Assembly: GCA_036269075.1 (NCBI GenBank)
Contig: DATASX010000123.1
Coordinates: forward strand, 29,945 to 93,944
Direction: 5' to 3'
From: Sporichthyaceae bacterium
Lineage (GTDB): Bacteria > Actinomycetota > Actinomycetes > Sporichthyales > Sporichthyaceae
DNA length: 64,000 nt
Part shown: positions 16,633 to 25,518 of the stretch, piece by piece
Position numbering within the stretch: position 1 is the stretch's first letter
Layout: every line of letters starts with the position of its first letter
Made by a program: the position numbers and the translations under genes
The notes under the pieces: generated by a model
The model's database searches: none
Seen by the model: the letters and a program-made list of their open reading frames with translations, nothing else
Told to the model about the DNA's origin: nothing

Positions 16633-18056
16633 GTGTGCCCGCCGCAGGCGGCCCGCCACGCCTGGTGATCGCAGCCCCTGGCAGCGGGGCCGGCAAGACT
16701 ACGGTGGCGATGGGGCTGATCGCCGCGCTGCGCTCGCGCGGCTTCGCCGTCTCCGCCCACAAGGTCGGCCCGGACTACATCGACCCCGGCTACCTGGGGT
16801 TGGCGGCCGGTCGCCCGGCACGCAACCTCGACGCCTGGCTGACCGCCGAGTTGCTGATCCCCGGGCTGTTCCTGCACGGCGCAAGCCGGGCGCACATCTC
16901 CGTGGTCGAAGGCGTGATGGGCCTGTTCGACGGCGTGGCCGGCGGGGTGGCCGGTTGCGCGGACTTCGGGTCCACCGCGCACGTCGCCCGACTGCTGCGC
17001 GCCCCGGTGGTGCTGGTCGTCGACGCAGCCGCGCAGTCGCGTTCAGTCGCCGCGCTGGTCCACGGGTTCGCCTCGTTCGACCCGCAGGTGCGCATCGGCG
17101 GGGTGATCCTCAACCGCGTCGGCTCGGACCGGCACGAACGGTTGCTGCGCGACGCGCTGGCCGGGATGGCCATGCCGGTGCTCGGTGTGCTGCGGCGCGA
17201 CGACACGGTCGCGGTGCCCTCCCGGCACCTGGGTCTGGTCCCGGTCGCGGAACGCGCCCCGGAAGCCACGGCGGCGGTCGCCGCGGCCGGTGAGCTGGTC
17301 CGGCGCACCGTCGACCTCGCCGCCGTGGTGGCACTGGCCTCCTCCGCGCCGCGCATGTCCGCGACCCCCTGGGACCCGAACCTGGCGGTCGGGCCGATGC
17401 CGCGGTCGCGGTCCGTCGTCCGCCCCCGGATCGCCGTGGCCGGTGGACCGGCGTTCACGTTCAGCTACGCGGAGCACGCGGAACTGCTGCTCGCCGCCGG
17501 CGCCGAGGTCGTCACCGTCGACCCGTGCCGCGACGAGGCGCTGCCCGCCGGGACCACCGGTCTGGTGCTCGGCGGCGGGTTCCCGGAGGTCCACTCGGCA
17601 GCGCTGTCGGACAACGAACTGCTTCGCAAGGACGTGGCCGACCTGGCCGCTTCCGGCGGGGTCGTGGTCGCCGAATGCGCGGGGCTGCTGTACTTGACCC
17701 GCTCGCTGGACCGGGCCCCGATGTGCGGGGTACTGGCCGCCGATGCCCAGATGACCCGGCGCTTGACCCTCGGCTACCGGCGACTGGTCGCCGCGACCGA
17801 CTCGGTGCTGTGCGCCGCCGGCGACGCCGTCCGCGGGCACGAGTTCCACCGCACGGTCACCAACCCGACCGCCGGTGCCGCGCCGGCCTGGCGGCTGGCC
17901 CCGACCGACGTCGACGGCCACGCCGCCGAACCGGCGGAGGAGGGCCATGTGGTCGGCAACGTCCACGCCTCGTACGTGCATCTGCACTGGGCCGGTCGGC
18001 CGCGGATCGCCCGACGGATCGTCGCCGCTGCCGCCCGCGCCCGGGCTGTGCAGTGA
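16626..18056 (+). CDS. cobB: Cobyrinic acid a,c-diamide synthase CobB (CbiA)
   Basis: Amidates the a and c carboxylates of cobyrinic acid with glutamine and ATP. The 476-aa protein has an N-terminal P-loop domain (LVIAAPGSGAGKTTVAMGLI; KVGPDYIDPGYL is a family marker) and a C-terminal class I glutamine amidotransferase domain with nucleophile Cys in VVVAECAGLLYL and the GHEFHRT histidine segment. Start ATG 16626 overlaps the cobO stop; GTG 16629 or 16635 are alternatives. The stop codon is embedded in a junction repeat. Confidence 0.95.
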   Translation: MVSVPAAGGPPRLVIAAPGSGAGKTTVAMGLIAALRSRGFAVSAHKVGPDYIDPGYLGLAAGRPARNLDAWLTAELLIPGLFLHGASRAHISVVEGVMGLFDGVAGGVAGCADFGSTAHVARLLRAPVVLVVDAAAQSRSVAALVHGFASFDPQVRIGGVILNRVGSDRHERLLRDALAGMAMPVLGVLRRDDTVAVPSRHLGLVPVAERAPEATAAVAAAGELVRRTVDLAAVVALASSAPRMSATPWDPNLAVGPMPRSRSVVRPRIAVAGGPAFTFSYAEHAELLLAAGAEVVTVDPCRDEALPAGTTGLVLGGGFPEVHSAALSDNELLRKDVADLAASGGVVVAECAGLLYLTRSLDRAPMCGVLAADAQMTRRLTLGYRRLVAATDSVLCAAGDAVRGHEFHRTVTNPTAGAAPAWRLAPTDVDGHAAEPAEEGHVVGNVHASYVHLHWAGRPRIARRIVAAAARARAVQ

Positions 18057-18079
18057 GCGAGCTTGCGAGTGAACCAATG
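18053..18079 (+). repeat. Junction repeat, copy 2 (GTGAGCGAGCTTGCGAG...)
   Basis: GTGAGCGAGCTTGCGAGTGAACCAATG begins at the cobB stop codon, as copy 1 begins at the rrf2 stop. The shared core is GTGAG(T/C)GAGC...GCGAGTGAACCAATG. It fills about a third of the 73-bp gap to cobC. Confidence 0.6.
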
Positions 18080-18129
18080 AGCAGAGCAGCGCTCGGGCAC
18101 GCCGAGCACCTCGCTTGCGAGGTGTCGGC

Positions 18130-19218
18130 GTGACCGGTCCGGTCCGCCGCGGACCGGAGGATCCCGCGAGCCTGAACCTGCGGCACCACGGCGACGACGA
18201 ACTCGTCCCCGGGCTGATCGACCTGGCCGTGAACGTGCGGGTCGGCGGGCCCCCGGCGTGGCTGCGCAAGGTGCTGGCCGACTCGTTGACGACGTTGTCG
18301 GCCTACCCGCAGCCGGAGGCGGCCCGTGAGGCGATCGCCGAGCGGCACGGCCGTCGACAGTCCGACGTGCTGGTGACGGCCGGCGCGGCGGAGGCGTTCA
18401 CCTTGATTGCGCGAGCATTCGCACCGCGGCACCCGATCGTGATCCACCCGCAGTTCACCGAACCGGAGCTCGCATTGCGGATCGCCGGCCATCCGATCGA
18501 CCGCCTGCTGCTGTCCCCGGAGGACGGCTTCGCGCTGCCCGACTACGGCGTCCCGCCCTCGGCCGACCTGGTCGTGATCGGCAACCCGACCAACCCGACG
18601 TCGGCGCTGCACCCCGCCGAGGCGCTGGCCGGGCTGGCCCGACCGGGTCGGCTGCTGGTCGTCGACGAGGCCTTCATGGACGCCGTCCCCGGCGAGATCG
18701 AATCGCTGGCCGAGGAAACCGACATCCCCGGCCTGATCGTGGTGCGCAGCTTCACCAAGACGTGGGGCCTGGCCGGGCTGCGGGTCGGGTACCTGCTGGC
18801 CGCGCCGGACCTGATCGCGGCGCTGGGGGCGGTCCAGCCGCACTGGGCCGTCAGCACGCCGGCGCTGGCCGCGGCGGCCGCGTGCAGCACGCCGACCGCG
18901 CTCGCCGAGGCGCAGGCGATTGCCTCGCGTATTGCCACCGACCGTGCGTACCTGATCAAGCGCCTGGCACAGTTCGACGGCGTGGAGGTCGTCGGGATAC
19001 CGCAGGCTCCATTCGTGCTGCTGCAGGTCCGCAACGGCCGCAAGATGCGCCAACGGCTGCGGGAACGCGGTTGGGCGGTGCGCCGCGGCGACTCGTTCCC
19101 GGGCCTGGGCCCGACCTGGATGCGGGTCGCGGTCCGCGATCCGGCCACCACCGACGGCTTCCTGGACGCCCTGGCCACCGTCCAACTCGAGGGTGCATTC
19201 GCCGGAGATCATCGATGA
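18130..19218 (+). CDS. cobC: CobC-type PLP aminotransferase (threonine-phosphate decarboxylase / cobalamin aminotransferase)
   Basis: A class I/II PLP enzyme of 362 aa. It has LRHHGDDELVPGLIDLAVNVR, typical of actinobacterial CobC, the NPTNPTS turn, VVDEAFMD, and the PLP lysine in VVRSFTKTWGLAGLRVGY. The role is supply of the aminopropanol-phosphate arm for CobD, but decarboxylase activity is inferred from context; family members outside cobalamin clusters make histidinol phosphate. GTG 18130 is chosen because GAGG lies 7 nt upstream; a TTG at 18115 is possible. The stop overlaps the bluB-cobT start (ATGA). Confidence 0.85.
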   Translation: MTGPVRRGPEDPASLNLRHHGDDELVPGLIDLAVNVRVGGPPAWLRKVLADSLTTLSAYPQPEAAREAIAERHGRRQSDVLVTAGAAEAFTLIARAFAPRHPIVIHPQFTEPELALRIAGHPIDRLLLSPEDGFALPDYGVPPSADLVVIGNPTNPTSALHPAEALAGLARPGRLLVVDEAFMDAVPGEIESLAEETDIPGLIVVRSFTKTWGLAGLRVGYLLAAPDLIAALGAVQPHWAVSTPALAAAAACSTPTALAEAQAIASRIATDRAYLIKRLAQFDGVEVVGIPQAPFVLLQVRNGRKMRQRLRERGWAVRRGDSFPGLGPTWMRVAVRDPATTDGFLDALATVQLEGAFAGDHR

Positions 19219-20942
19219 GCGGACTGGAGCCGGGCGACGACGCTGCCCTCTACCGGGTGCTCGCGGCGCGCCGCGACGTGCGCAACGGATTCCTGCCCGA
19301 CCCGCCCTCCGACGAGGTGCTGTACCGGGTGCTGGCCGCCGCGCACCAGGCGCCCAGTGTCGGCTTCAGCCAGCCGTGGGACTTCCTGGTGATCCGCTCT
19401 GCGCAGACCCGGGCACGGCTGGCCGTGCTGGCCGCCGAGGCCCGGGCGAACTACGCCGCCTCGCTGCCCGGCGCGCGGGCGAAAGCGTTCGCCCCGTTGC
19501 GGATCGAGGCGATCGAGGCGGCGCCGGTCGGGATCGTCGTCACCTGTGACCCGACCCGCGGCGGTCGGCACACCCTGGGCCGGCACACCCTGCCCGCCAC
19601 CGCCGCGCACTCGGTCGCCGCGGCGATCCAGAACCTCTGGCTGGCCGCGCGCGCCGAGGGTCTCGGCGTCGGCTGGGTCAGCTTCTTCGCCAGCGACGCG
19701 CTGCCGCGGGCCCTGGACCTGCCCGAGCATCTGGAGGTCATCGCCTACCTGTGCGTGGGGCACGTGGCGGAGTTCGGCACGGAGCCGGAACTGGCCGCGG
19801 CGGGGTGGGCGCGGCGTCGGCCGTTGGCCTGGGCGGTGCACTGGGAGGAGTACGGATTCCGTGGAGCACCGGGGGAGGCGCCGATGGACCTGCTGAGCGA
19901 GACGCTGGCCACGATCGGCCCGGCCGACGAGGCCGCCGCTGCCGAGGCCCGCGTGCGGCAGGACCGGATGACCAAGCCGCGCGGGTCGCTCGGCGTGCTG
20001 GAGGACCTGTCCGTCCAACTGGCGGGCCTGGCGGGGACCTGCCCGCCGCCGCTGCCGGAGCCCGCCGCGGTGGCGGTGTTCGCCGGTGACCACGGCGTGC
20101 ACGCCCAGGGGGTGACTCCCTGGCCCCAGGAAGTCACCGCCCAGATGGTGGGCAACTTCCTGGCCGGCGGCGCCGTGGTCAACGCGTTCGCACGCCAGAT
20201 CGGCACCGAGGTCCAGGTGATCGACGTCGGGGTGGCGGCCGACCTGGAGGTCCGCCCGGGGTTGCTGCCCCGGAAGGTGCGTCGCGGCACCGCCGACCTG
20301 TCGGTGACCGCGGCGATGACCCGCGAGGAAGCGGTCGCCGCGATCGAGGTCGGCATCGAGACCGCCCGCGACCTGGTCGCGGCCGGGAACCGCTGCCTGC
20401 TCACCGGCGACATGGGCATCGCGAACACGACCGCGTCGGCCGTCCTGATCGCCGCGTTCACCGGGTCCGATCCGGCGGCGGTCACCGGACGCGGCACCGG
20501 TATCGACGATCTGATGCACCGTCACAAGGTCGAGGTGGTCACGGCCGCGCTGGAGCTGCACCGGCCGGACCCGACCGACCCGGTGGGGGTGCTGGCTGCG
20601 GTCGGCGGGCTCGAGCACGCTGCCCTGGTCGGCTTCCTGCTCGCTGCCGCCGCGCTGCGGACCCCGGTGATCCTGGACGGCGTGATCGCGGGGTCGGCGG
20701 CGCTGGTCGCCTCCGCCTTGTGCCCGGAAGCGCGCGTCGCGTGGGTGGCCGGCCACCGGTCGGCTGAGCCCGGGCACGCGTTCGCGCTCGATCACCTCGG
20801 GCTGCGTCCGTTGGTGTCGCTGGACCTGCGGTTGGGCGAGGGCACCGGCGCGCTGCTGGCCCTGCCCCTGGTGCAGTCCGCCGTCCGCGCGTTGGCCGAG
20901 GTCGCGACCTTCGACGCGGCCGGCGTCACGGAGAAAGCATGA
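19215..20942 (+). CDS. bluB-cobT: BluB-CobT fusion: 5,6-dimethylbenzimidazole synthase plus nicotinate-nucleotide:DMB phosphoribosyltransferase
   Basis: One uninterrupted 575-aa frame joins two enzymes. Residues about 1-215 are BluB, an FMN/O2-dependent flavin-destroying enzyme that makes DMB (YRVLAARRDVRNGFLPDP, AHQAPSVGFSQPWDFLVI, SVAAAIQNLWLAARAEGLGVGWVSFF). Residues about 225-575 are CobT, which makes alpha-ribazole phosphate from DMB and nicotinate mononucleotide (KPRGSLGVLEDLSVQLA, VFAGDHGVHAQGVTPWPQEVT, GDMGIANTTASAVL, RGTGIDD, DGVIAGSAAL, GHRSAEPGH, ending with the conserved Glu in LRLGEGTGA). There is no stop or frameshift between the halves, and the linker is about ten residues. The fusion couples synthesis and use of DMB. 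Confidence 0.92.
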   Translation: MSGLEPGDDAALYRVLAARRDVRNGFLPDPPSDEVLYRVLAAAHQAPSVGFSQPWDFLVIRSAQTRARLAVLAAEARANYAASLPGARAKAFAPLRIEAIEAAPVGIVVTCDPTRGGRHTLGRHTLPATAAHSVAAAIQNLWLAARAEGLGVGWVSFFASDALPRALDLPEHLEVIAYLCVGHVAEFGTEPELAAAGWARRRPLAWAVHWEEYGFRGAPGEAPMDLLSETLATIGPADEAAAAEARVRQDRMTKPRGSLGVLEDLSVQLAGLAGTCPPPLPEPAAVAVFAGDHGVHAQGVTPWPQEVTAQMVGNFLAGGAVVNAFARQIGTEVQVIDVGVAADLEVRPGLLPRKVRRGTADLSVTAAMTREEAVAAIEVGIETARDLVAAGNRCLLTGDMGIANTTASAVLIAAFTGSDPAAVTGRGTGIDDLMHRHKVEVVTAALELHRPDPTDPVGVLAAVGGLEHAALVGFLLAAAALRTPVILDGVIAGSAALVASALCPEARVAWVAGHRSAEPGHAFALDHLGLRPLVSLDLRLGEGTGALLALPLVQSAVRALAEVATFDAAGVTEKA

Positions 20943-20971
20943 CCTGCCGACACGCCGCCCGACCTCATCGG

Positions 20972-21035
20972 CATCTTCTGCGTGCGTCCGCGCCCTTCGA
21001 CGCCCGGGGAAGGGCGCGGACACACGCAGAAGATG
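20972..21035. repeat. Long hairpin: 27-bp inverted repeat between bluB-cobT and cobA
   Basis: The left arm 20972-20998 (CATCTTCTGCGTGCGTCCGC...) and right arm 21009-21035 (GAAGGGCGCGGACACACGCA...) pair over 27 positions with a single mismatch, around the 10-nt loop GACGCCCGGG. It lies 30 nt past the bluB-cobT stop and directly before the likely cobA start. It could be a terminator/attenuator or a small mobile palindromic element; no T-run follows. Confidence 0.85.
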
Positions 21036-21038
21036 GGT

Positions 21039-22268
21039 ATGGGGACGCGGGAGTGCGGGTTGAACGCTGAGCCGGAGTCTTATCCGGTCGGGTTGCGGCT
21101 GGCCGGGCGGCGGGTGCTGGTCGTCGGCGGCGGGCAGGTGGCGCAACGCCGACTGCCCAACCTCCTGGACGCCCATGCCGACGTCCTACTGGTCTCGCCG
21201 GACGTGCGGCCGGCCATCGAGGCCCTGCACGACCACGGTCGGCTCCGGTGGGAGCGCCGACCTTACGCGCCGTCAGATCTCGACGGGGCCTGGTACGCGC
21301 TGGCGCTGACGGCCGACCCGGAGGTCAACGCCGCCGTGGCCGCCGACGCCGAGTCCGCCCGGATCTTCTGCGTCCGGGCCGACGACGCCTCCGACGCGAC
21401 CGCGTGGACGGCGGCTTCGGGCCGGCACGACGGGCTCACGGTCGCGGTGCTGGCCGGTCGTCGGCCCCGCCGGGCCGCGGCGGTCCGCGACGCGCTGCTC
21501 GCCGGCCTGCGGGAGGGCGCCGTCGTCCTGGACGCGCCCGACGACAAACCGGCCGGGGTCGCCCTGGTCGGCGGCGGCCCGGGCGACCCGGACCTGATCA
21601 CCGTCCGCGGTCGGCAACTGCTCGCACAGGCCGACGTCGTGGTCACCGACCGACTCGGCCCGTCCTCGCTGCTGTCGGAACTGAGCCCGAACGTCGAGGT
21701 GATCGACGCCGCGAAGATCCCGTACGGCCGGTTCATGGCACAGCAGGCGATCAACGAGGTGCTGATCGACCGGGCCCGGGCCGGGAAGTTCGTGGTCCGG
21801 CTCAAGGGCGGCGACCCGTACGTGTTCGGGCGCGGTCACGAGGAACTGCTGGCCCTGACGGCGGCAGGGATTCCCTGCTCGGTGGTCCCCGGGGTCACCA
21901 GCGCGATCTCCGTGCCGGCGTTGGCCGGGATACCGGTCACCCACCGCGGGGTGGCCCACGAGTTCACCGTCGCCTCCGGGCACATCGGCCCGGACGACCC
22001 GAACTCCCTCACCGACTGGCAGGCGCTGGCCCGACTGCCGGGGACCCTGGTGCTGCTGATGGCCGTGGACAAACTCGGCGCCATCGCGGCCGCGCTGATC
22101 GAGCACGGCCGTGATCCGGCGACACCGGCCGCCGCTGTCCAGAACGGCAGCACCGACGCGCAACGGATTGTGCGGGCGCCGTTGTCCGGCATCGCCGCCG
22201 CGGTCCACGAGGCCGGGGTCCGGCCGCCGGCGGTGATCGTCATCGGGGCCGTCGTAGCCGTCGGGTAG
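21039..22268 (+). CDS. cobA: CysG-like uroporphyrinogen-III C-methyltransferase with precorrin-2 dehydrogenase domain (CobA)
   Basis: The N-terminal domain (about residues 12-150) is the NAD-dependent precorrin-2 dehydrogenase/ferrochelatase fold with VLVVGGGQVAQRRLPNLL. The C-terminal domain (about 165-409) is SUMT: VALVGGGPGDPDLITVRG, DRLGP, RLKGGDPYVFGRGHEE, SVVPGVTSAISVPALAGIPVTHRG. It makes precorrin-2 for cobalamin and sirohydrochlorin for siroheme, the cofactor of SirA in this window. The start is uncertain: ATG 21039 is listed; ATG 21033 is at the hairpin's edge and TTG 21060 is possible. The hairpin immediately upstream could limit its expression. 2 nt separate it from the next gene. 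Confidence 0.9.
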   Translation: MGTRECGLNAEPESYPVGLRLAGRRVLVVGGGQVAQRRLPNLLDAHADVLLVSPDVRPAIEALHDHGRLRWERRPYAPSDLDGAWYALALTADPEVNAAVAADAESARIFCVRADDASDATAWTAASGRHDGLTVAVLAGRRPRRAAAVRDALLAGLREGAVVLDAPDDKPAGVALVGGGPGDPDLITVRGRQLLAQADVVVTDRLGPSSLLSELSPNVEVIDAAKIPYGRFMAQQAINEVLIDRARAGKFVVRLKGGDPYVFGRGHEELLALTAAGIPCSVVPGVTSAISVPALAGIPVTHRGVAHEFTVASGHIGPDDPNSLTDWQALARLPGTLVLLMAVDKLGAIAAALIEHGRDPATPAAAVQNGSTDAQRIVRAPLSGIAAAVHEAGVRPPAVIVIGAVVAVG

Positions 22269-22270
22269 GC

Positions 22271-23095
22271 GTGGAGACCCTGCCGGTCCTCGACCCGGCC
22301 GACCCCAGGCTGGCCGACTACGCCCGGCTGACCGACGTCGGACACCGGGTACGCCGCGAACCTGCCGCCGGGGTGTTCATCGCCGAGGGCGCGGTGACCC
22401 TACGTCGGGCGTTGCGCGCCGGCTACGCCCCGCGGTCGCTGCTACTGGCCCCCAACCGGGTGGAGCCGGCCACCGCTCTCGTGGCCGAGGTGACCGCGCT
22501 CGGCGCCCCGGTCTACGTCGCCCCGCCCGGGGTGCTCGAGGAACTGACGGGGTATCAGGTTCACCGTGGCCTGCTGGCCGCGATGAACCGGCGGCCGTTG
22601 CCCGACCCGGCCGACCTGCTGCGCACGGCCCGCCGGGTCGTCGTGCTCGAGGACATCGTGGACCACACCAACGTCGGCGCAACCTTCCGCGCGGCCGCGG
22701 CGTTCGGCCTCGACGCCGCCCTGGTCACCCCGTCCTGCGCCGACCCGCTCTACCGGCGGGCCGTCAGAACCTCGATGGGCACGGTGTTCCAGTTGCCGTG
22801 GTCGCGACTGGTCGCCTGGCCGGCCGATCTGGACGCGTTGCACGCGGCGGACTTCGTCACCGCCGCGCTCACCCCGGACCCCGGCGCGCTCGACCTGACC
22901 GAGTTCGCCGCCGCGGCCCCGCCGCGCCTGGCTTGGGTGCTGGGCACCGAGGGCGACGGCCTGCGGGCGAGCACGCTGGCCGCGACCGACGTCCGGGTCC
23001 GGATCCCGATGGCAACCGGGGTCGACTCGCTCAACGTGGCCGCCGCGGCGGCGGTGGCGTTCTTCGCCACCACGCCTCAGTTCATCCGAGAATGA
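22271..23095 (+). CDS. SpoU/TrmH family RNA 2'-O-methyltransferase
   Basis: A 274-aa SPOUT-fold methyltransferase with an N-terminal substrate-binding domain (FIAEGAVTLRRALRAGY) and the SpoU motifs VVVLEDIVDHTNVGATFRAAAAFG (motif 1), LAWVLGTEGDGL (motif 2) and VRIPMATGVDSLNVAAAAAVAFF (motif 3). These enzymes methylate a ribose 2'-OH in 23S rRNA or tRNA; the exact site is unknown. Start GTG 22271 follows the cobA stop by 2 nt, suggesting read-through from the cobalamin transcript, but the function is unrelated. The palindrome-like CTGACG-GGG-TATCAG lies at 22544-22558. Confidence 0.9.
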   Translation: METLPVLDPADPRLADYARLTDVGHRVRREPAAGVFIAEGAVTLRRALRAGYAPRSLLLAPNRVEPATALVAEVTALGAPVYVAPPGVLEELTGYQVHRGLLAAMNRRPLPDPADLLRTARRVVVLEDIVDHTNVGATFRAAAAFGLDAALVTPSCADPLYRRAVRTSMGTVFQLPWSRLVAWPADLDALHAADFVTAALTPDPGALDLTEFAAAAPPRLAWVLGTEGDGLRASTLAATDVRVRIPMATGVDSLNVAAAAAVAFFATTPQFIRE

Positions 23096-23118
23096 GCCCT
23101 ACGGTAGGAATTGAGCCC

Positions 23119-24405
23119 ATGGCGGTTTTCGTCTACTACGGTCGGAAGGCCGCCGCGCGCCGCGTCTACGGCGGCGACCTGGTGCTGCTGCGGCGCCGGG
23201 CCGACGCCGAGGACCGGCCCGCCGTCTGCTCGGGCCTGTATCCCGGTGGGGAGGGCGATTACCTGCCGCACGCCGCGGTCGTGCTCACCGACGCCGACGA
23301 GGCCGACTTCTCCGCGCACTGGTTCGCTCACGCCGATTCCGTCCCCGCCAAGTTCGACCGGTATCTCGCGTCCCGCGGCGACGCCGACGCCAGCGGTGCG
23401 CCGTTCTGGTACATCGACAGCGACAAGGCCGAGGTCGCCCGCTCGCCCTGGGCGAACTACGCAAGGTCCGGGGAGGCGCTGAAGTCGCCGGCGCGCTCGG
23501 TGCAGCACTACCGCCGCCTGCGCGGCCGGGAACGAGCGCTGGCCCCGCTGTTCGGCCCTCGCGTGCGCACGATCGCGCTGATCGCGGTGGCGGTCGCCGT
23601 CGCGGTGTCCCTGCTCGTCACGATCGACCGACGGCCGGCCGCTCTCGGTGGGGTGATCCCGGGCGCGGCATGGATGGCCTACCTGCGGCGCAAGGACCGG
23701 GTCCGCCCGGAGTCGAAGGCGGTGCTCGGCCGCGCCGCGCTGGCCGGGGTCGTCTCCACCGCGCCGATCGTCGTGATCGAGGGTGTGTTCAGCCTGTTCG
23801 CGCCGTCCCAGGTCACCGCGTTCGGTGCGCTGATCACGGCCTTCTGCGTCGCCGCGTTGGTCGAGGAGTCCGGCAAGGCCCTGTGCCTGTGGTCGTTCCG
23901 ATGGAACCCGGAGTTCGACGAGCGCTTTGACGGCATCGTCTACGCGGGCTGGATCGGGTTGGGCTTCGCGACCGTGGAGAACGTGCTCTACCTGGCCAAC
24001 GCCCCGACGTCCGGGGCCTACATCGGGACGTTCACGATCCGGGCGGTGCTCGCCGTCCCGGACCATGCGATCTGGGCCGGCCTGGTGGGCTACGCGGTGG
24101 CCTGTCGCCGGTTCGGCGATGCGGGTGCGAATCCGTGGCGGGCGTTGGCGCTGGCTGTCACGATGCACGGGCTCTACGACTCCGGGCCGTTGCTCGCGGC
24201 CGCGATGGCGCACTCGGGCTCCGGGAACGCCTTGGTCCGCGGCGCCCTCGGCCTGCTCGGGCCGATCGTGATCACCATCATCGGGATGGTGCTGATCCAG
24301 CGGCGGGCAACGGCCGCGCTGGCCGCCGACGCTGCCGAGGAAGCGCGACTGATACCGGCCGGAATGCCACCGGCACCGCCGAACTTCTCGCCCGGTCAGG
24401 CCTGA
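23119..24405 (+). CDS. PrsW family intramembrane metalloprotease
   Basis: A 428-aa protein: a soluble N-terminal region of about 150 residues (FVYYGRKAAARRVYGGDLVLLRRR), then seven to eight membrane segments. The PrsW active-site motifs are present: ALVEESGKALCLW (E-E-x-x-K), GFATVENVLYLA (F-x-x-x-E-N), VPDHAIWAGLVGYA (conserved His) and TMHGLYDSG. PrsW in Bacillus cleaves an anti-sigma factor; no anti-sigma gene is adjacent here. ATG 23119 (MAVFVYY) is preferred since AGGA lies about 9 nt upstream; ATG 23092 overlaps the preceding stop and is possible. Confidence 0.85.
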   Translation: MAVFVYYGRKAAARRVYGGDLVLLRRRADAEDRPAVCSGLYPGGEGDYLPHAAVVLTDADEADFSAHWFAHADSVPAKFDRYLASRGDADASGAPFWYIDSDKAEVARSPWANYARSGEALKSPARSVQHYRRLRGRERALAPLFGPRVRTIALIAVAVAVAVSLLVTIDRRPAALGGVIPGAAWMAYLRRKDRVRPESKAVLGRAALAGVVSTAPIVVIEGVFSLFAPSQVTAFGALITAFCVAALVEESGKALCLWSFRWNPEFDERFDGIVYAGWIGLGFATVENVLYLANAPTSGAYIGTFTIRAVLAVPDHAIWAGLVGYAVACRRFGDAGANPWRALALAVTMHGLYDSGPLLAAAMAHSGSGNALVRGALGLLGPIVITIIGMVLIQRRATAALAADAAEEARLIPAGMPPAPPNFSPGQA

Positions 24406-24408
24406 GCC

Positions 24409-25518
24409 TCAAGCCACCCGCACCCCGCGCGGCAACCGTTTGGCCGGAGTGCGCAGCCTGCGGATCGTGATCACCGTCGCGCCGATCGCCAGCAGGACGT
24501 CGAACCCCAGGCCCCACGGCCACACCGGGGCCGCGGCGTTCGGGTCGCCGGTGGCGTTGGTCGAACCCGGATCCCGCGCTCCGCGGACCGCCGCGGCCAC
24601 ACTGGCCAACGGGTCGAACGACCCGCCGATCTGCGAGGAACCGTTGTCCTCGACGGTGACCGAGTCGAGGTTCAGGCCCTTGTGCTTCTCCGGCGCCGCG
24701 TCGGCCAGGATCACGTACGGGTTCGGGGCCAGCAGCCACCAGACCTTCTCCGGCCGGATCTCATCGCGGGTCTGGGTCTGGCTGCGGGTGGGGAGGTGCC
24801 CGAGATTGAGGTGCCCGCCGCTCAACTGGTACTCGATGGCCGACTGGTCAGGGACCTGCTCGGTCACCGTGTGGCTGCCCCGGGTCGCCGGCAGGGCCAC
24901 CCCGAAGACGATCAGCGTGCCGACCGTCAGCGCGAACACGCTCAGGTAGGACAGGACGCCGGACAGGCCGGTGCGGCTGACCAACGCCGACCAGCACTGC
25001 GAGATCGCCGCGACCACCCCGAGCAGCACCGCCAGCACCAGCAGCGTGACGACCAACCGCCCGACGCCCACACCGCCGGCGAACAGCGTGGCGACGGCCA
25101 TGGGGACCGACAGCAGCAGGAACACCATCGACACGCCCCAGGCGGCCAGCAACTTGCCCAGCGCGATCTCGGTGGGCGTCAGCAGCGTGACCTGCAGGGT
25201 GGCCAGCACGCCACGCTCCCGGTCGCCGTTCACCGACTGCCCGGCCAACGCGGGCACGACCAGCAACGACAGCGAGAGCAGCACGATCATCAGGCCGCCG
25301 AAGATCGGCACCCCGCGCTGGTGCAGTTGTGGCACCGAGTTCGCGGCGCGCCACAGCAGCCAGGTCAGGCCGGCCAGCGCGGCGACCCAGAGCACCAGCA
25401 GCAGCTGCCACCGGCCGGTCCGCAGGCGCAGCCGGAACTCCTGGGCGGCCACGGTGTGCACGCCGCGCCAGTTGCCGCGCTGGACCCGGAGTGCCGGGGT
25501 GGGCGCGAACGTGGTCAT
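24409..25518 (-). CDS. ABC-2 type transporter permease
   Basis: A 369-aa membrane protein with about six spans and a large extracytoplasmic loop (about residues 200-310). The first span follows a basic QEFRLRLRTGRWQLLLVLWV segment, and AGQSVNGDRERGVLATLQVTLLTPTEIALGKLLA is the conserved ABC-2 cytoplasmic loop (ER-x-x-G-T/V-x-x-x-L). It overlaps the ATPase stop by 4 nt (ATGA), so the two form one exporter. Substrate unknown; the nearby acyl-CoA synthetase is not evidence for a lipid cargo. Confidence 0.88.
   Translation of the reverse strand: MTTFAPTPALRVQRGNWRGVHTVAAQEFRLRLRTGRWQLLLVLWVAALAGLTWLLWRAANSVPQLHQRGVPIFGGLMIVLLSLSLLVVPALAGQSVNGDRERGVLATLQVTLLTPTEIALGKLLAAWGVSMVFLLLSVPMAVATLFAGGVGVGRLVVTLLVLAVLLGVVAAISQCWSALVSRTGLSGVLSYLSVFALTVGTLIVFGVALPATRGSHTVTEQVPDQSAIEYQLSGGHLNLGHLPTRSQTQTRDEIRPEKVWWLLAPNPYVILADAAPEKHKGLNLDSVTVEDNGSSQIGGSFDPLASVAAAVRGARDPGSTNATGDPNAAAPVWPWGLGFDVLLAIGATVITIRRLRTPAKRLPRGVRVA

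Noticed and set aside
21262..21276. CTTACG-CGC-CGTCAG as another member of the palindrome family
   Set aside because: One mismatch in the core and in a different codon phase from all other in-gene copies; I left it out of the count.
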